Assembly: GCF_040054535.1 (NCBI RefSeq)
Contig: NC_090791.1
Location: 15,551,327 to 15,615,326, forward strand
Origin: Antennarius striatus
Lineage: Eukaryota; Chordata; Actinopteri; Lophiiformes; Antennariidae
Reading direction: 5' to 3'
Length of the DNA: 64,000 nt
Shown here: piece by piece, positions 62,846 through 64,000 of the stretch
How positions within the stretch are numbered: the first letter of the stretch is position 1
Layout: each line of letters starts with the position of its first letter
Translations under genes and position numbers: made by a program
The notes under the pieces: model-generated
The model's database searches: none
Seen by the model: only the letters and a program-made list of their open reading frames with translations
Told to the model about the DNA's origin: nothing

Positions 62846-64000
62846 TGTGTGTGCTCGATCAACTGTGTGTGAAGTTGAGGTGGTGTGGAAAACTCCAGGG
62901 AGTGAGGGAGGAAGAGGAACGTAGGAGGACAGGAGATGGAAAAGAAGCAACTGTGTGAGAGATGAAGACAATACACAACCGCAGGTTTGCAGATATCTGA
63001 GCATTATAGTTTATATACTGTAATTGTTGAGCATACCATAATAGTATTAATGTGCAGCCATGAGAGCTTGCACCCCCTTCTGATTTCCGTCTGTTGGACT
63101 CAGAGACTCCCATTCATCAGAGTGAGAACACTGAAGCGCATTTTTCGTTTTGATGGTTTAACAAAATACTCTGTCATTCATGATTAATAATTTTATGTAT
63201 GATGCCAACATATTAACAAAATCTGTCTTCCCACACAATCTGTTCACAGCAATTATGTGAAAGGATTGGAACCACTCTCGTCTCTGCAGCAAATATGCAG
63301 CTACTTCAAGTAAATATAAACCAGCCTGGCTCTCTCCAGGTGCAACGTAAAGGAGTTCCTGAGGTGGATAAGTGTCCACACGACTGTAAAATAAGAACTT
63401 TATTGCTTTAAAAATGCACTCATTCATATATTTTTTTATGATAAACTCTCATGTATTGTAGCTGTCACCTGAATACCTCTGTGGAGCATCTTGTAGTTAG
63501 TCCCGTCTTATTCAGTAAAAGTTTCAGACTGATCTGCTAAACCCGACTCACCCAATGTCACCATCAGACAGACGGTTTGTGATGAGATGACAGAGTGTTA
63601 AGATCACACATCACATAGATCACAAAGCCTACTTCATATATGGAAATCATCAGGACTTGCGTAACATGAGGCTATTCCTCTACTAGTTTATATCAAATAG
63701 ATGTGTACAGTTTTTTTGTTGTTGCAAAAATCAAAAAACTAAAACACAGTTTAAAAAGAGAGAGACCGCTTAGATTGGTTGAAGAGTCAACAAATGCCTG
63801 ATCTCCAATATAAAAACTATTTTCAAGACCAATCCATTCCTGCACTCCCCACCTCTCATTTTTGGGATGCTTTCATTTAGTTTTCTGTTAGTTTTGTTCA
63901 AAATGTCTCATGTCGGGAAAATATTTGGGCATCAGAATTATTGATTAAAATTGCTCTCTTGGATTTTTGGCTTTTCATTGCTTAATTGAATTTTTTTTTT
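61430..64000. other. Intergenic, no gene seen
   Basis: AT-rich sequence with a (GT)n tract at about 62809-62851 and G/A-rich patches (62620-62760, 62880-62960). No splice-flanked coding exon is recognised up to the window edge. Confidence 0.55.

Noticed and set aside
63158-63427. 89-codon minus-strand frame near the right edge
   Set aside because: A middle segment looks mildly protein-like, but the ends are AT-rich and no acceptor/donor pair frames it.

Overview
This window is vertebrate, and almost certainly teleost fish, nuclear DNA. Its protein-coding genes are split into small exons with GT-AG introns. The coding exons read as close homologues of vertebrate proteins. The non-coding DNA is full of long (CA)n, (CT)n and (TA)n microsatellites, small terminal-inverted-repeat DNA elements, and a dispersed element that contains a 'gggttctctccggg...ggcttcctcccacctcc' block and ends in (atgg)n/(aatg)n, which is typical of fish genomes. 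No bacterial operons, CRISPR arrays or phage are present.

Layout. (1) 1-16,640, minus strand: trip10/CIP4, an F-BAR, HR1 and SH3 adaptor, 15 coding exons, about 585 aa, with a CpG-dense start near 16.45-16.64 kb. (2) 17,396-22,871, minus: an ICAM-like cell-surface receptor whose exons encode two successive copies of a four-Ig-domain block, giving eight Ig domains in one reading frame before a single transmembrane segment. (3) 23,446-26,544, minus: angptl6, a secreted coiled-coil plus fibrinogen-like protein, with a probable non-coding first exon near 27.1 kb. (4) 27.2-31.3 kb: repeats and two exon-like islands I cannot assign. (5) 31,351-41,275, plus: smarce1 (BAF57, HMG-box subunit of BAF/SWI-SNF), 10 coding exons, 458 aa. 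(6) 41,733-44,254, plus: a small secreted brorin-like (VWC2/VWC2L family) protein in three exons, with a 36-bp minisatellite in its last intron. (7) 46,089-49,911, minus: rpl23 (140 aa, five exons), with two nearly identical H/ACA snoRNA copies of the SNORA21 type in its last two introns. (8) 50-64 kb: no convincing gene. This stretch holds microsatellites, an AT-rich palindromic block, a Ty3/gypsy-like retroelement fragment, a LINE-like tail and copies of the dispersed fish element.

The genes do not form a pathway. They are independent neighbours: cytoskeleton and endocytosis (trip10), adhesion (ICAM-like), secreted signalling (angptl6, brorin-like), chromatin remodelling (smarce1) and translation plus rRNA modification (rpl23 and its snoRNAs). 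The ICAM-angptl6-trip10 half matches genes I know from human 19p13. The smarce1-rpl23 half matches human 17q12-q21. The window therefore spans a join between two ancestral blocks.

The most interesting points are the internally duplicated eight-Ig ICAM-like gene with homogenised D2/D3 exons, the apparent paired loss of two cysteines in the brorin-like protein, the smarce1 GC-AG intron and tandem donor, the duplicated snoRNA, the minisatellite that is open in two frames, and one unassigned exon-like island (28,456-28,578). All exon boundaries were read by eye from splice consensus, phase and protein similarity. No alignment or transcript data were available.
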